From: Euryarchaeota archaeon UBA550 | GTDB taxonomy: Archaea > Thermoplasmatota > Poseidoniia > Poseidoniales > Poseidoniaceae | DNA: 33,170 nucleotides | Direction: 5' to 3' | NCBI GenBank assembly: GCA_002506705.1 | Contig: DAYA01000029.1 | Span: 1-33,170, forward strand | In this document: positions 1 to 7,316 of the stretch, piece after piece | Numbering within the stretch: position 1 is the first letter of the stretch | Layout of the letters: each line of letters begins with the position of its first letter | The notes under the pieces: model-generated | Databases searched by the model: none | What the model was told of the DNA's origin: nothing | The model's input: the letters and a program-made list of their open reading frames with translations, nothing else | Translations under genes and position numbers: made by a program

Positions 1-74
1 CTGCTGAAAGACTGAGTTGCAGAACCACCCGTAAGTTGGATGAGTGTAACTCCGTCTCTTTGACTGACTTCCAT
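1..74 (-). CDS. Start of an unidentified protein, cut by the window edge
   Basis: An ATG at 74-72 on the minus strand opens a frame that stays open to the window edge (24 full codons, beginning MEVSQRDGVTLIQLTGG). It begins 4 bases after the stop codon of the aldehyde dehydrogenase gene on the same strand, the spacing expected of a co-transcribed next gene. No clear Shine-Dalgarno site lies ahead of it, so it may depend on translational coupling. The visible part looks like the first beta strand of a soluble protein. A CoA-ligand or crotonase-type protein is possible, but 24 residues do not allow a family call. The short frame could also be chance. Confidence 0.4.
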   Translation of the reverse strand, partial: MEVSQRDGVTLIQLTGGSATQSFS

Positions 75-78
75 GATA

Positions 79-1515
79 TCACAGCTTTACATTGACGTTC
101 TTTACTTTCGTGTAGAAATTGAGAGCATCCTTAGATTGCTCGATTCCGATTCCGGAGTGCTTCCATCCTGTGAATGCTGTTTGAGGGAATGTAATTGGGT
201 ATTCATTGATACTAACCATTCCAGATTCAACATCTCTTGCGAACTTGTGAGCACGAGATAGGTCGTTTGTCCAAATTCCGTTTAGAAGACCGAATGGAGT
301 ATCGTTTGCCAGAGCGAGTGCTTCAGAATCCTCGCTAAACTTGGTTACGGCAAGTACTGGACCGAACAACTCCTCCTGGAAAAGTAGGTTATCGGAGGAC
401 ACACCTGTTACAACGGTCGCTTCCATGAATGCGCCGTCTCTGTCTAGTGCATTGCCACCGCAAGCGATTTCTCCACCTTGGGCAAGTCCTTTTGCCAGCA
501 TGTCAAGAACATCATCTCTGTGAGAGGTATGAACCATGCTTCCCATCCTGACTCCTTCTTCCATGCCTGGTCCAACAGGCCACTTGGAAATCTCAGCAAC
601 AATTGCATCCACTAATTCATCGTGAACGTCTTCATGGACAATTAGACGGGAGCCTGCCCAGCACATTTGTCCTGCATTCATGAATATACCAAAGCAGATT
701 GCTTTTGCACAATACTTCAAATTAGCATCTGGAAAAACGACGTTTGCACCCTTTCCACCTAATTCAAGAGTCACAGGAGTTAGGTTTTCACTGGCCTTTG
801 CCATTACTGCTTGACCGGTTGGTACTCCACCGGTTAGAACGATTCCATCAACTCCGGAGTGGCCCGCTAGAGCGTCCCCGATTAGACCACCTGAACCGGT
901 AATGACTTGCAAGACATCAGCAGGAAGTCCGACTTCTGCCTCTTGCATTGCCTTCATCCAAGCAATCAATGAAAGCGGAGTCCAAGATGCTGGCTTAGCA
1001 ATCACTGTGCAGCCTGCTGCGAGTGCAGGAGCGATTGAGCGGATTGCAAGTTGTAGTGGGAAGTTCCACGGTACAATGTGAGCGGTTACGCCTAGAGGTT
1101 GCCTCAATGTGTAATTCAAGCGATTTCCTGGGACTGGAATTGTACTACCTTCTATCTTGTCAGATAGGCCAGCAAAATACTCTAGAGTCCATGCGCCATA
1201 GCGGATTTCACTCAATGCCTCACGGAATGTCTTTCCGTTATTGGAGGATTCTATGGCAGCAAGACTCTTTGCGTTTGCATAGGTTGCTGCAGCCATTTTC
1301 TGTAGAATGCGCCCTCGTTGTGCTGGATCCATTGCTCCCCATTCCTTAGAATTCAAAGCAGCTCTAGATGATGCTACACATCTCTCAACATCTGCAATAG
1401 TTGCTTTTGGTGTTGTAGCAATAACTTCCCCTGTTGCCGGGTTTAGCACGTCTGAGGTTGAACCATCTTCTGCATCAGTCCACTCGCCTGCAATCCACAT
1501 TTGTTCGCTCGCCAT
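79..1515 (-). CDS. NAD(P)-dependent aldehyde dehydrogenase, betaine-aldehyde-dehydrogenase-like
   Basis: Oxidises an aldehyde to the carboxylic acid with NAD(P)+ in the cytoplasm. At 478 residues it has the full length of the ALDH superfamily. The NAD-binding segment with PWNFP (149-153) and AKPASWTP (Lys174), the general base Glu251 in LELGGK, and the nucleophile Cys285 in NAGQMCWAGSR are all present. The Rossmann turn reads LTGGVPTG instead of the common FTGSTxxG, a mild variation. The best general match is the betaine/aminobutyraldehyde/phenylacetaldehyde group, but the substrate cannot be told from sequence. The ATG at 1515 gives a normal N terminus (MASEQMWIAGEW). It is divergent from the 2-phosphoglycerate-kinase-like gene across an 80-base gap and is followed 4 bases later by another possible gene. 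Confidence 0.93.
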   Translation of the reverse strand: MASEQMWIAGEWTDAEDGSTSDVLNPATGEVIATTPKATIADVERCVASSRAALNSKEWGAMDPAQRGRILQKMAAATYANAKSLAAIESSNNGKTFREALSEIRYGAWTLEYFAGLSDKIEGSTIPVPGNRLNYTLRQPLGVTAHIVPWNFPLQLAIRSIAPALAAGCTVIAKPASWTPLSLIAWMKAMQEAEVGLPADVLQVITGSGGLIGDALAGHSGVDGIVLTGGVPTGQAVMAKASENLTPVTLELGGKGANVVFPDANLKYCAKAICFGIFMNAGQMCWAGSRLIVHEDVHDELVDAIVAEISKWPVGPGMEEGVRMGSMVHTSHRDDVLDMLAKGLAQGGEIACGGNALDRDGAFMEATVVTGVSSDNLLFQEELFGPVLAVTKFSEDSEALALANDTPFGLLNGIWTNDLSRAHKFARDVESGMVSINEYPITFPQTAFTGWKHSGIGIEQSKDALNFYTKVKNVNVKL

Positions 1516-1595
1516 ATCCTATCCGAAGAAGAACCGCCTCAAAGCCTCTCCCGTCGAGGGTTGTCTTGATTAGCAAGCAGGAACACCAGCATATC

Positions 1596-2258
1596 ATGGC
1601 GAGGCGAATTGGTATTGCAGATACCACTACTACCAAAGTAACAGGGCGTCCTCCAATTCTAGTCTTAATCGCAGGAGCAACAGGCGTTGGTAAATCGACC
1701 ACCGCCGTGAAGTTTGCCAACGAGCACTCATTCGCTAGATTACTCTCAACAGATGCAATTAGAGAAATCATGCGTGTGCAGGGTAGTGAAGAAAATCATG
1801 CCCTGCATCGGTCTTCGTTCTCTAGGGGTGAGTCTGGAGACGCTGTATTGGATTGGCAAGATACATGCAAAGCCGTAGAAGCCGGCATTCAAGCAACAAT
1901 TGAGAGGGCAAGAAGGGAAGGTATAGACCTTATTTTAGAGGGAGTCCACATCGAACCAAGTTCTCGTTTGCTAAGATCTTGGAGAGATTCTGGTGGAATC
2001 GCCATCGGAATAGTCATGCACGTCGGTGACGAAAATCAACACACTAGTTTCCTAAAGCAAAGAGAAAGTCATTCATTTAGGAATGCAGACAGATATATCT
2101 CCGCACTTCCAAGGATTAGAGCAATACAAGATTCTCTCAAAGAGAAGGCTAGAATCGCAGACTGGAATACACTTGACCCGACTATCGTCAAAGACAGTCT
2201 TGACAGAATGAACCACTGGCTTGACTTAGCGTGGAACGAGTGGCGCAAATCGCATTAA
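1596..2258 (+). CDS. 2-phosphoglycerate-kinase-like P-loop kinase, short form
   Basis: A 220-residue P-loop kinase. Walker A is GATGVGKST (residues 27-35), followed by LLSTDAIREIMR (49-60), LILEGVHIEPSSRL (112-125) and a late basic stretch RYISALPRIRAIQDSLKEKA (166-185). This order (P-loop, STDxIREVMR, EGVH, Rxx(Y)xxxxxxIRxIQ) is that of archaeal 2-phosphoglycerate kinase, which makes 2,3-bisphosphoglycerate on the way to the solute cyclic 2,3-diphosphoglycerate. The known methanogen enzyme is near 300 residues with an N-terminal ATP-cone-like region, which is absent here. I chose the ATG at 1596 because the frame upstream, open back to 1434, runs antisense through the aldehyde dehydrogenase gene and gives a basic, non-family sequence. 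Its stop shares TTAA with the stop of the convergent pilin-like gene. The exact substrate is an inference. Confidence 0.8.
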   Translation: MARRIGIADTTTTKVTGRPPILVLIAGATGVGKSTTAVKFANEHSFARLLSTDAIREIMRVQGSEENHALHRSSFSRGESGDAVLDWQDTCKAVEAGIQATIERARREGIDLILEGVHIEPSSRLLRSWRDSGGIAIGIVMHVGDENQHTSFLKQRESHSFRNADRYISALPRIRAIQDSLKEKARIADWNTLDPTIVKDSLDRMNHWLDLAWNEWRKSH

Positions 2259-2689
2259 GAATCCAAGTCGATTTCGAACGAGATTATTCTAGTCAGCATA
2301 GAATTTCTATCGGCTGCACCAAGCTCACTGGATACTGAAATTACCCCATCGGATTCAGTAACTGTAATGTTGAGGAGTTTCAACTCAACACCTCTAATTT
2401 CTCCATGATGCAATACGTCATCATGGAGTGAGTCAATTGATTTCTGTACGCTTTCAATCTCTGACAGACCTGAATCATACCATATCTGTGCTCTTGCTTC
2501 GGTAAGAGCAGGCAGACTGTCTGCAATATCGCCGGATGCCTGGATTGTATCATCGCCCGCCGTGTCGTATGGCATAGAGATACCAGCCATCTTTACTGCA
2601 AAGATTGCCATTGACAGCAGGGACATCATTAGCACAACTCCAGTTGCGAGTAGCATCTGTCCTTCATCGCCTCTTTTGTTTGAGCGCAT
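2255..2689 (-). CDS. Small pilin-like membrane protein of the pilus operon
   Basis: Predicted 144 residues, starting MRSNKRGDEGQMLLATG. A short basic leader (RSNKRG) is followed by one hydrophobic helix (about residues 11-35) and an outward soluble domain rich in Asp, Ser and Ile. This is the layout of archaeal type IV pilins and of small pilin-like proteins encoded beside PilB/PilC in haloarchaea. A class III signal cut after KRG is plausible but not proven. I place the start at the ATG at 2689: its A is also the last base of the preceding gene's TGA (TGATG), which indicates translational coupling. A longer frame from 2728 would overlap that gene by 40 bases. It is last in the operon and converges on the kinase gene with a 4-base overlap. 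No named family recognised. Confidence 0.75.
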   Translation of the reverse strand: MRSNKRGDEGQMLLATGVVLMMSLLSMAIFAVKMAGISMPYDTAGDDTIQASGDIADSLPALTEARAQIWYDSGLSEIESVQKSIDSLHDDVLHHGEIRGVELKLLNITVTESDGVISVSSELGAADRNSMLTRIISFEIDLDS

Positions 2690-3126
2690 CAAGAACCACG
2701 CTCCCACAAATCCAAACTGATTGTCCAAAGGTGACCGTCTACTACAACAAGGCCGTGTGAGTTAACTGTGCCCGAACCAGGTGTTGCAACCTCACCATAG
2801 GGCTGAGAAGTTCCTGAGTCCTTCGCTAACCAGCAATTTGCTTCAACTCCAGATGCTAGGTAATTCTGAACCAATTCACATGCTGCATCGCTTTCGCCTG
2901 CTGCAAGAAGTTCCGCTAATCTTGAATCATAGTCACTCTCTAAGGCCGGTGTTGCAAGGCCAAGATTGATTGCATCCTCTCCTGCAAATTGCATCTCTGC
3001 ATCGACAGAGATACTGGCTTCGTCAGGAACATGAACCGTAATCAGAAACGCTGCGGTCATGAAGAATAGCCAAAACAGAGTAAGCATCTCAAGGATGTGA
3101 ATCTGTGCATTCTCATCGTCACGCAA
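2689..3126 (-). CDS. Small single-helix pilin-like protein with TTG start
   Basis: A 145-residue protein with a charged N terminus (RDDENAQIH) leading into one hydrophobic helix (about residues 10-32, ILEMLTLFWLFFMTAAFLIT), then a soluble domain with two cysteines. The xAQIHxLE entry into the helix resembles small haloarchaeal proteins found with PilB/PilC pili. That resemblance is from memory and needs a profile search. The start codon is TTG at 3126, supported by GAGGTGA 4 bases upstream (3131-3137), which itself overlaps the stop of the upstream FlaJ-like gene. The stop overlaps the next gene's ATG (TGATG). Probably a minor or structural pilus subunit, or an assembly factor acting with the two FlaJ-like proteins. 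The two cysteines may form an extracellular disulfide. Confidence 0.75.
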   Translation of the reverse strand: MRDDENAQIHILEMLTLFWLFFMTAAFLITVHVPDEASISVDAEMQFAGEDAINLGLATPALESDYDSRLAELLAAGESDAACELVQNYLASGVEANCWLAKDSGTSQPYGEVATPGSGTVNSHGLVVVDGHLWTISLDLWERGS

Positions 3127-3130
3127 GATA

Positions 3131-3137
3131 TCACCTC
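3131..3137 (-). promoter_or_regulatory. Shine-Dalgarno site that fixes a TTG start
   Basis: Read on the minus strand, GAGGTGA sits 4 bases before the TTG at 3126 and overlaps the TGA stop of the upstream gene. No in-frame ATG with a comparable site exists nearby, so this site decides the start of the 145-residue pilin-like protein. Confidence 0.65.
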
Positions 3138-4650
3138 ATGGCGAGAATGTACCTGCTGCAGGACTCAACTGCGGTAAGGTCGTCACACCGATGAGATCTG
3201 GTGAAAATACAATCACGTTGAAACACGTAAGTGCAAGCAGAATCATCAACCCAGAGTGCTTCATCCCACTAGTGAATCGACCAGTAGCCATTAGGCCGGC
3301 CATCGAACCATTACCTAGTGCTTGCATTGTTACACCATAATAGAAAATCGTAAGGAAAAACAGAGGCTCAATGTTTCGAATGACCATGTTTCCTAACTGC
3401 TGGCCTCCACCACCATCTTCAGAATCAGAGTTTGAACCTGCGATAGCAGGAATGAAAACCTTAGCTAGAACGACAATAACACCCAGGAAAACACCGTACG
3501 ATGTCCAAATAACGGAAATATACGATGCAATCGAACGTTTTCTCTCTCCCTCAAGGAACTTCAACTCACGACTGTCGTTAGCAGCAGTAACTAGAATATC
3601 AGAAATCTTACCACCCGCTCTATTCGCTTCAGAAATCAGCGATATAGCACGCAAAACAAGCGGTGTTCCAACCCTAACTGCGAACATTTCGATAACGTCA
3701 CCGAATGCTACACCCCAAGATAACTGGTCACTCATTTTCTTAACTTCGTGATTCAGGGCGCCGTATTCACTCGTCGCTAACGTTTGAACCGCCACCGTCA
3801 TGGACAAACCACCTTTCCAGTATTCTGCAAGGTCTCTCAGGAAATCAGGGAACTTTTCTTCCATTTGGTTCGTCTTTTCCTTAACTCTGTCCCAGTAGTA
3901 TGAAGCTGGCCAGAACATTATGAAGAAACCTAAACCGAAGAAGTTCAAGAAAATGGTTGGTCTCAATGATAGACCGCCTAGTTCCAACTCCGGGCCAATC
4001 CACTGTGATTTGTTATTCATATTTTCAGGGATGCCATCATAGTAGTCCATCTTCAATTTGAACGTCGCTTCTTGAACTACATTTTCAGAGATGATAACGA
4101 CTTGGTACAAGTTTCCTTTCTCGACATTCTGGATGTAAATTTGACAATCGTCATCATTGGAGTGAGTATTGCCGGTGTACCTCGTCATTTCTTGGCCTGC
4201 TGGGTCATAAATTATGAAGGAATAATCAGAAGGAATTGCGGCTTCGACATCACAAGTTCCAGTCATAGTTTGGTCAGGTAAAACGTTAGCAGTCACGTTC
4301 TCGTCCATCCCGGGGACATCGAATAACTGACCTAGTCCGACGAATTCCTTCCACGGATCCTCAGGAACCATGACCAGTTGGTCAGGCTCATCCTTCAGCA
4401 AATCGAATTGACATGATTCGTTATCGTCAAAAGTTGGAATGTAATTTGGGTCATATCCACAAACCGTGTTCACGAATAATGGCTGTCCATTTGGAGCGGT
4501 TGTGAAGTGTGAATTGGTGACCCAAAAAGTGAATGATGCAAGGCCGAGGAAAATGCTGACACCGAGAATAGCATACAACTTCGTTAGAGTAGTATCGTCT
4601 TTTGGTAAATCCAACTTTACGGTGATTTTCTCCTTCTTTTTTCGTGCCAT
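3136..4650 (-). CDS. FlaJ/TadC-type pilus platform protein with large external domain
   Basis: Inner-membrane platform of an archaeal type IV pilus or secretion machine (T2SSF/GspF family), partner of the ATPase encoded two genes upstream. The 504 residues begin with a basic segment (MARKKKEKITVK) and a first helix at about 26-45. A predicted external region of about 185 residues (50-235) with four cysteines (64, 80, 133, 169) follows, then a helix at about 232-250. The cytoplasmic T2SSF core contains EEKFPDFLRDLAEYW (from 264) and RAISLISEANRAGG, and several helices follow to the C terminus. Ordinary FlaJ/TadC proteins do not carry an external domain this large. The start is well supported: GGAGGTGA lies 4 bases upstream of the ATG. 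It is 15 bases after the second FlaJ-like gene and 9 bases before the next gene. Confidence 0.88.
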   Translation of the reverse strand: MARKKKEKITVKLDLPKDDTTLTKLYAILGVSIFLGLASFTFWVTNSHFTTAPNGQPLFVNTVCGYDPNYIPTFDDNESCQFDLLKDEPDQLVMVPEDPWKEFVGLGQLFDVPGMDENVTANVLPDQTMTGTCDVEAAIPSDYSFIIYDPAGQEMTRYTGNTHSNDDDCQIYIQNVEKGNLYQVVIISENVVQEATFKLKMDYYDGIPENMNNKSQWIGPELELGGLSLRPTIFLNFFGLGFFIMFWPASYYWDRVKEKTNQMEEKFPDFLRDLAEYWKGGLSMTVAVQTLATSEYGALNHEVKKMSDQLSWGVAFGDVIEMFAVRVGTPLVLRAISLISEANRAGGKISDILVTAANDSRELKFLEGERKRSIASYISVIWTSYGVFLGVIVVLAKVFIPAIAGSNSDSEDGGGGQQLGNMVIRNIEPLFFLTIFYYGVTMQALGNGSMAGLMATGRFTSGMKHSGLMILLALTCFNVIVFSPDLIGVTTLPQLSPAAGTFSP

Positions 4651-4665
4651 TATCTCACCTCCTCA

Positions 4666-5685
4666 TCACATCTTTTGCTCTTCACTTGACGACCAAACGA
4701 TAAACGCAAACATAGCGTGAATCATAGGCAATACAAGTAGGACCACCGCATACAGGGTACTCTCTTCCATCTGTGCACCTGCACCACTAACCCAGAACAT
4801 AATGACCAACATAACGATCAGGAACAGTGGCATTGCTACTGCAACAACAACGTATGATTCTGCAAGCATTGCGAGGGACTCAAGGAACTCTTGTAGTCTC
4901 GTTCTATTCTCACGCATGTAGTGTTCAGCACGGTTCAGGAAGTACAATTTCAGTGAACCTCCAGCGGTTAGTGTACCAACCATTCCTTGGAAGAATTCAG
5001 TCATCCATGGTGAAGCTGCTCGGTCTACAGCCATTTTCATCGCAGTTAGTAAATCATAACCTAACAGCGAAACGTCTCGATAGATCATCGAAGAATCGTA
5101 TGCGATTTCACCGTAGATGTCTCCATTCAATGCCAGTGATTTGAAAATCTTGTGAGGTGTTGCATTCGCAGCAGCCATTGCAGCTGTGTAGGAAGCAGCG
5201 TATGGAAGGTACTTCTCAAGTGCTACACCTCTAGCGTTTGCTGCTCTTGCTGCGGACCCTTTCAGGAATCTGAAGGTTCCAAATGGGACTAAGAATCCGA
5301 GAAAAACAGGAATCAGAATCTTTGCAAATATTGGGAATTCCATGTATTGGAAGTACGGGCAACCTCTGCTCTCGAGGGTTTCATCAACCAAGTCTGCATT
5401 CCAGTATTCCCATTCGTAGCATGCGAGTGCGTAATTCATGTCTGGTCTTGATTCGTACCAAGCGATTAGGCCGATATCAGGAAGGAATACTCCAACAAGT
5501 AAAATCGCACATATGATAGTAACTGCAACAGTAGTTACGAACAATTGTGCCATGTATACTTCTGGCATAATCGGCATGTTTCCCTTTACAAGATCATCCG
5601 ATAACTTCGCATCACCTCTTGCCTTCTTCTTGAATGCTCTACCAAGGATACGATGACAAATTTTCTGCCATGCGGTTAACTCCAT
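4666..5685 (-). CDS. Second FlaJ/TadB-type pilus platform protein
   Basis: A 339-residue T2SSF-like membrane protein. It has a basic cytoplasmic N terminus, a helix at about 47-68, a short external loop with CYEWEYW and GCPYF cysteines, a helix at about 120-140, and a cytoplasmic four-helix core starting at LEKYLPYAASYTAAMAAANA, a recognisable FlaJ/TadB pattern. Two C-terminal helices follow. The start ATG at 5685 follows GGGGGCT by about 6 bases. It lies 23 bases after the ATPase gene and 15 bases before the larger FlaJ-like gene. Two unequal platform proteins next to one ATPase matches Tad-type and haloarchaeal Pil-type systems better than the archaellum, which uses a single FlaJ. No archaellin or other archaellum genes are visible here. 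Confidence 0.87.
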   Translation of the reverse strand: MELTAWQKICHRILGRAFKKKARGDAKLSDDLVKGNMPIMPEVYMAQLFVTTVAVTIICAILLVGVFLPDIGLIAWYESRPDMNYALACYEWEYWNADLVDETLESRGCPYFQYMEFPIFAKILIPVFLGFLVPFGTFRFLKGSAARAANARGVALEKYLPYAASYTAAMAAANATPHKIFKSLALNGDIYGEIAYDSSMIYRDVSLLGYDLLTAMKMAVDRAASPWMTEFFQGMVGTLTAGGSLKLYFLNRAEHYMRENRTRLQEFLESLAMLAESYVVVAVAMPLFLIVMLVIMFWVSGAGAQMEESTLYAVVLLVLPMIHAMFAFIVWSSSEEQKM

Positions 5686-5708
5686 GATTTAGCCCCCTAT
5701 TCCTTGAA

Positions 5709-7232
5709 TCAGCGTAGACCATCAACACGTGCTAGAATTTCATGCGGCCTGACGTAGTACTCTGTAATGATCTGACTCACTTGGTCGGCTTTTCTAATAT
5801 CGTTCAAAACCATCCATTCCAAGATTCTCTTTCGTGTTCTCAGTTCACGGCGCATTTCATCTTGGCTGAAATTGATCTTAACCATAATCTTCTCGAGAAC
5901 GTAAGACTTTCCGGAGAATATGAAGTCGTCATTGGCGACATTCCATCTGAATACTTCATTGGTGATTACTTCCAAAGAGTTTGGATCGATACCAACAATC
6001 TCTACAATTTGCTTGGTTCTTCTAACACGTCGACCGTTGATACGAGTCTGAATCTGAATCGCACAAGCTTCTAGAGCAGGTAGCAATACACGTGGAATGT
6101 CGATCGGCTTGTTTTCTAATCTGTGGACGAGTGAAGGTACAGAATCTGCGTGCACCGTTGAATAAGCACAGTGTCCAGTTGCCATTGCCTGGAACAATAC
6201 GTAAGCTTCTGCACCACGGATTTCACCCACGATAATGTATTCTGGTCGTTCACGAAGAGCAGCCTTTAGCAACTCGAATTCTCCGATTTCACCTTCATTC
6301 GATTCACCACCGAAACCTTGCCTTGTTAGACCAGGAACCCAGTTCGGTTGAGGGATGTTTACTTCACGTGTGGATTCGATACTTACAATCTTCATTTGCC
6401 AAGGAATGAAGATACACATAGCGTTGAGCGTTGTTGTCTTTCCAGATGCAGTACCACCTACGAAAAGCATCGGAACTTCATTCTGGAAAGCAACCCAGAG
6501 GTATGCACCCATCAATGATGATAATGTACGGAAAGCGATGATGTCACACGGAGAGAACGGGTCGTCCTTGAATCTTCGAATACAGAAAGCCGAACCTCTT
6601 GTTGAAACTTCTCTTCCTAATTTCATGACGATTCTTGAACCATCCATCAGCGTAGCATCCAGCAATGGGTCCGCTACCGAAATGTGCTTTCCACAACGCT
6701 GTGCTAGTTTGATAACGTAAGATTCCAATTCTTCATCGGTTTCCCAAACACAGGTAGTTTCCACAGATTCGAATTTTCTGTGGTATGCGAAAATTGGAAC
6801 ATTTGTTCCGTCAAGGGAAATATCTTCCACGTTAGCGTCGTTCATCAGAACGTCCATTTTCCCATAACCGACTAGGTCACGGCGAAGGTAATAGAAGAGT
6901 TTGGATTTGGATTTCTTGTTAATTTTCATCCCATAAGCCTTGATGACTTTGTCCATCGCAGTGCGCAGGTATGCAGTTGGGTCTGCATCAATTTCTTCGA
7001 TGTTGGCCGTTAGTGAACGGATGAAGATATCCAATAACTCATCTCTCCATTCTTGTTCCTTCTTGTTCAACGGAGGTTCAATGATTTGGTAAATGATGTT
7101 CAGGGTCCTTTTATCGCGGACAATTCTAGCAAACGCGTGGGGTGGCATGACAGGGTATTTGTCAAGTTCATCGTACATTGCGCGCTGCTGGTTTCTTTGC
7201 CTTCTTTGGCCTCCACCACCTTTTCTTGCCAT
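5709..7232 (-). CDS. Type II/IV secretion ATPase, FlaI/TadA/PilB2 type
   Basis: Hexameric ATPase that drives assembly or export through the FlaJ-like platform proteins. Walker A is GGTASGKTT (259-267), followed by KIVSIESTREVNIPQPNW (Asp-box region, with the usual Asp written as Ser), Walker B YIIVGEIRG (332-340) and the His box STVHADS (358-364). The stretch LLKAALRERPEYIIVGE is characteristic of archaeal FlaI/TadA. The N-terminal ~120 residues are basic and Gly/Arg-rich at the very start. I chose the ATG at 7232 because GGGGGTG lies 6 bases upstream. A GTG three codons earlier is in frame but would place the start inside that site. It is first in the pilus operon, and a GC-rich hairpin lies 64 bases upstream. 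Confidence 0.93.
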   Translation of the reverse strand: MARKGGGGQRRQRNQQRAMYDELDKYPVMPPHAFARIVRDKRTLNIIYQIIEPPLNKKEQEWRDELLDIFIRSLTANIEEIDADPTAYLRTAMDKVIKAYGMKINKKSKSKLFYYLRRDLVGYGKMDVLMNDANVEDISLDGTNVPIFAYHRKFESVETTCVWETDEELESYVIKLAQRCGKHISVADPLLDATLMDGSRIVMKLGREVSTRGSAFCIRRFKDDPFSPCDIIAFRTLSSLMGAYLWVAFQNEVPMLFVGGTASGKTTTLNAMCIFIPWQMKIVSIESTREVNIPQPNWVPGLTRQGFGGESNEGEIGEFELLKAALRERPEYIIVGEIRGAEAYVLFQAMATGHCAYSTVHADSVPSLVHRLENKPIDIPRVLLPALEACAIQIQTRINGRRVRRTKQIVEIVGIDPNSLEVITNEVFRWNVANDDFIFSGKSYVLEKIMVKINFSQDEMRRELRTRKRILEWMVLNDIRKADQVSQIITEYYVRPHEILARVDGLR

Positions 7233-7290
7233 ACGTAGCACCCCCTAACACTTGAGACACGGTTACTCTCGGTTATGACCTTTCGCCATT

Positions 7291-7316
7291 GTGAGGGGCC
7301 CTACGGGCCCTCTCAC
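7291..7316. terminator. GC-rich hairpin between UPF0200 gene and pilus ATPase
   Basis: GGGCCC-TAC-GGGCCC (7296-7310) is a perfect 6-bp stem with a 3-base loop. GTGA/TCAC flanks extend it by 4 bp around a small internal loop. It overlaps the stop codon of the UPF0200 kinase gene and precedes the pilus operon on the same strand. No T-run follows on the minus strand, so termination is not certain. It could equally be an mRNA processing or stability element. Confidence 0.45.

Noticed and set aside
1434..1595. N-terminal extension of the 2-phosphoglycerate-kinase-like protein
   Set aside because: The 54 extra codons overlap the aldehyde dehydrogenase start region in antisense, are basic and non-family, and the family sequence begins after the ATG at 1596.
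2690..2728. Longer start for the pilin-like protein at 2728
   Set aside because: It would overlap the upstream gene by 40 bases, while the ATG at 2689 forms a TGATG junction and gives a normal basic leader before the helix.
3371..3751. Plus-strand open frame of 126 codons
   Set aside because: Antisense to the conserved T2SSF core of the FlaJ-like gene; no motif or start site.
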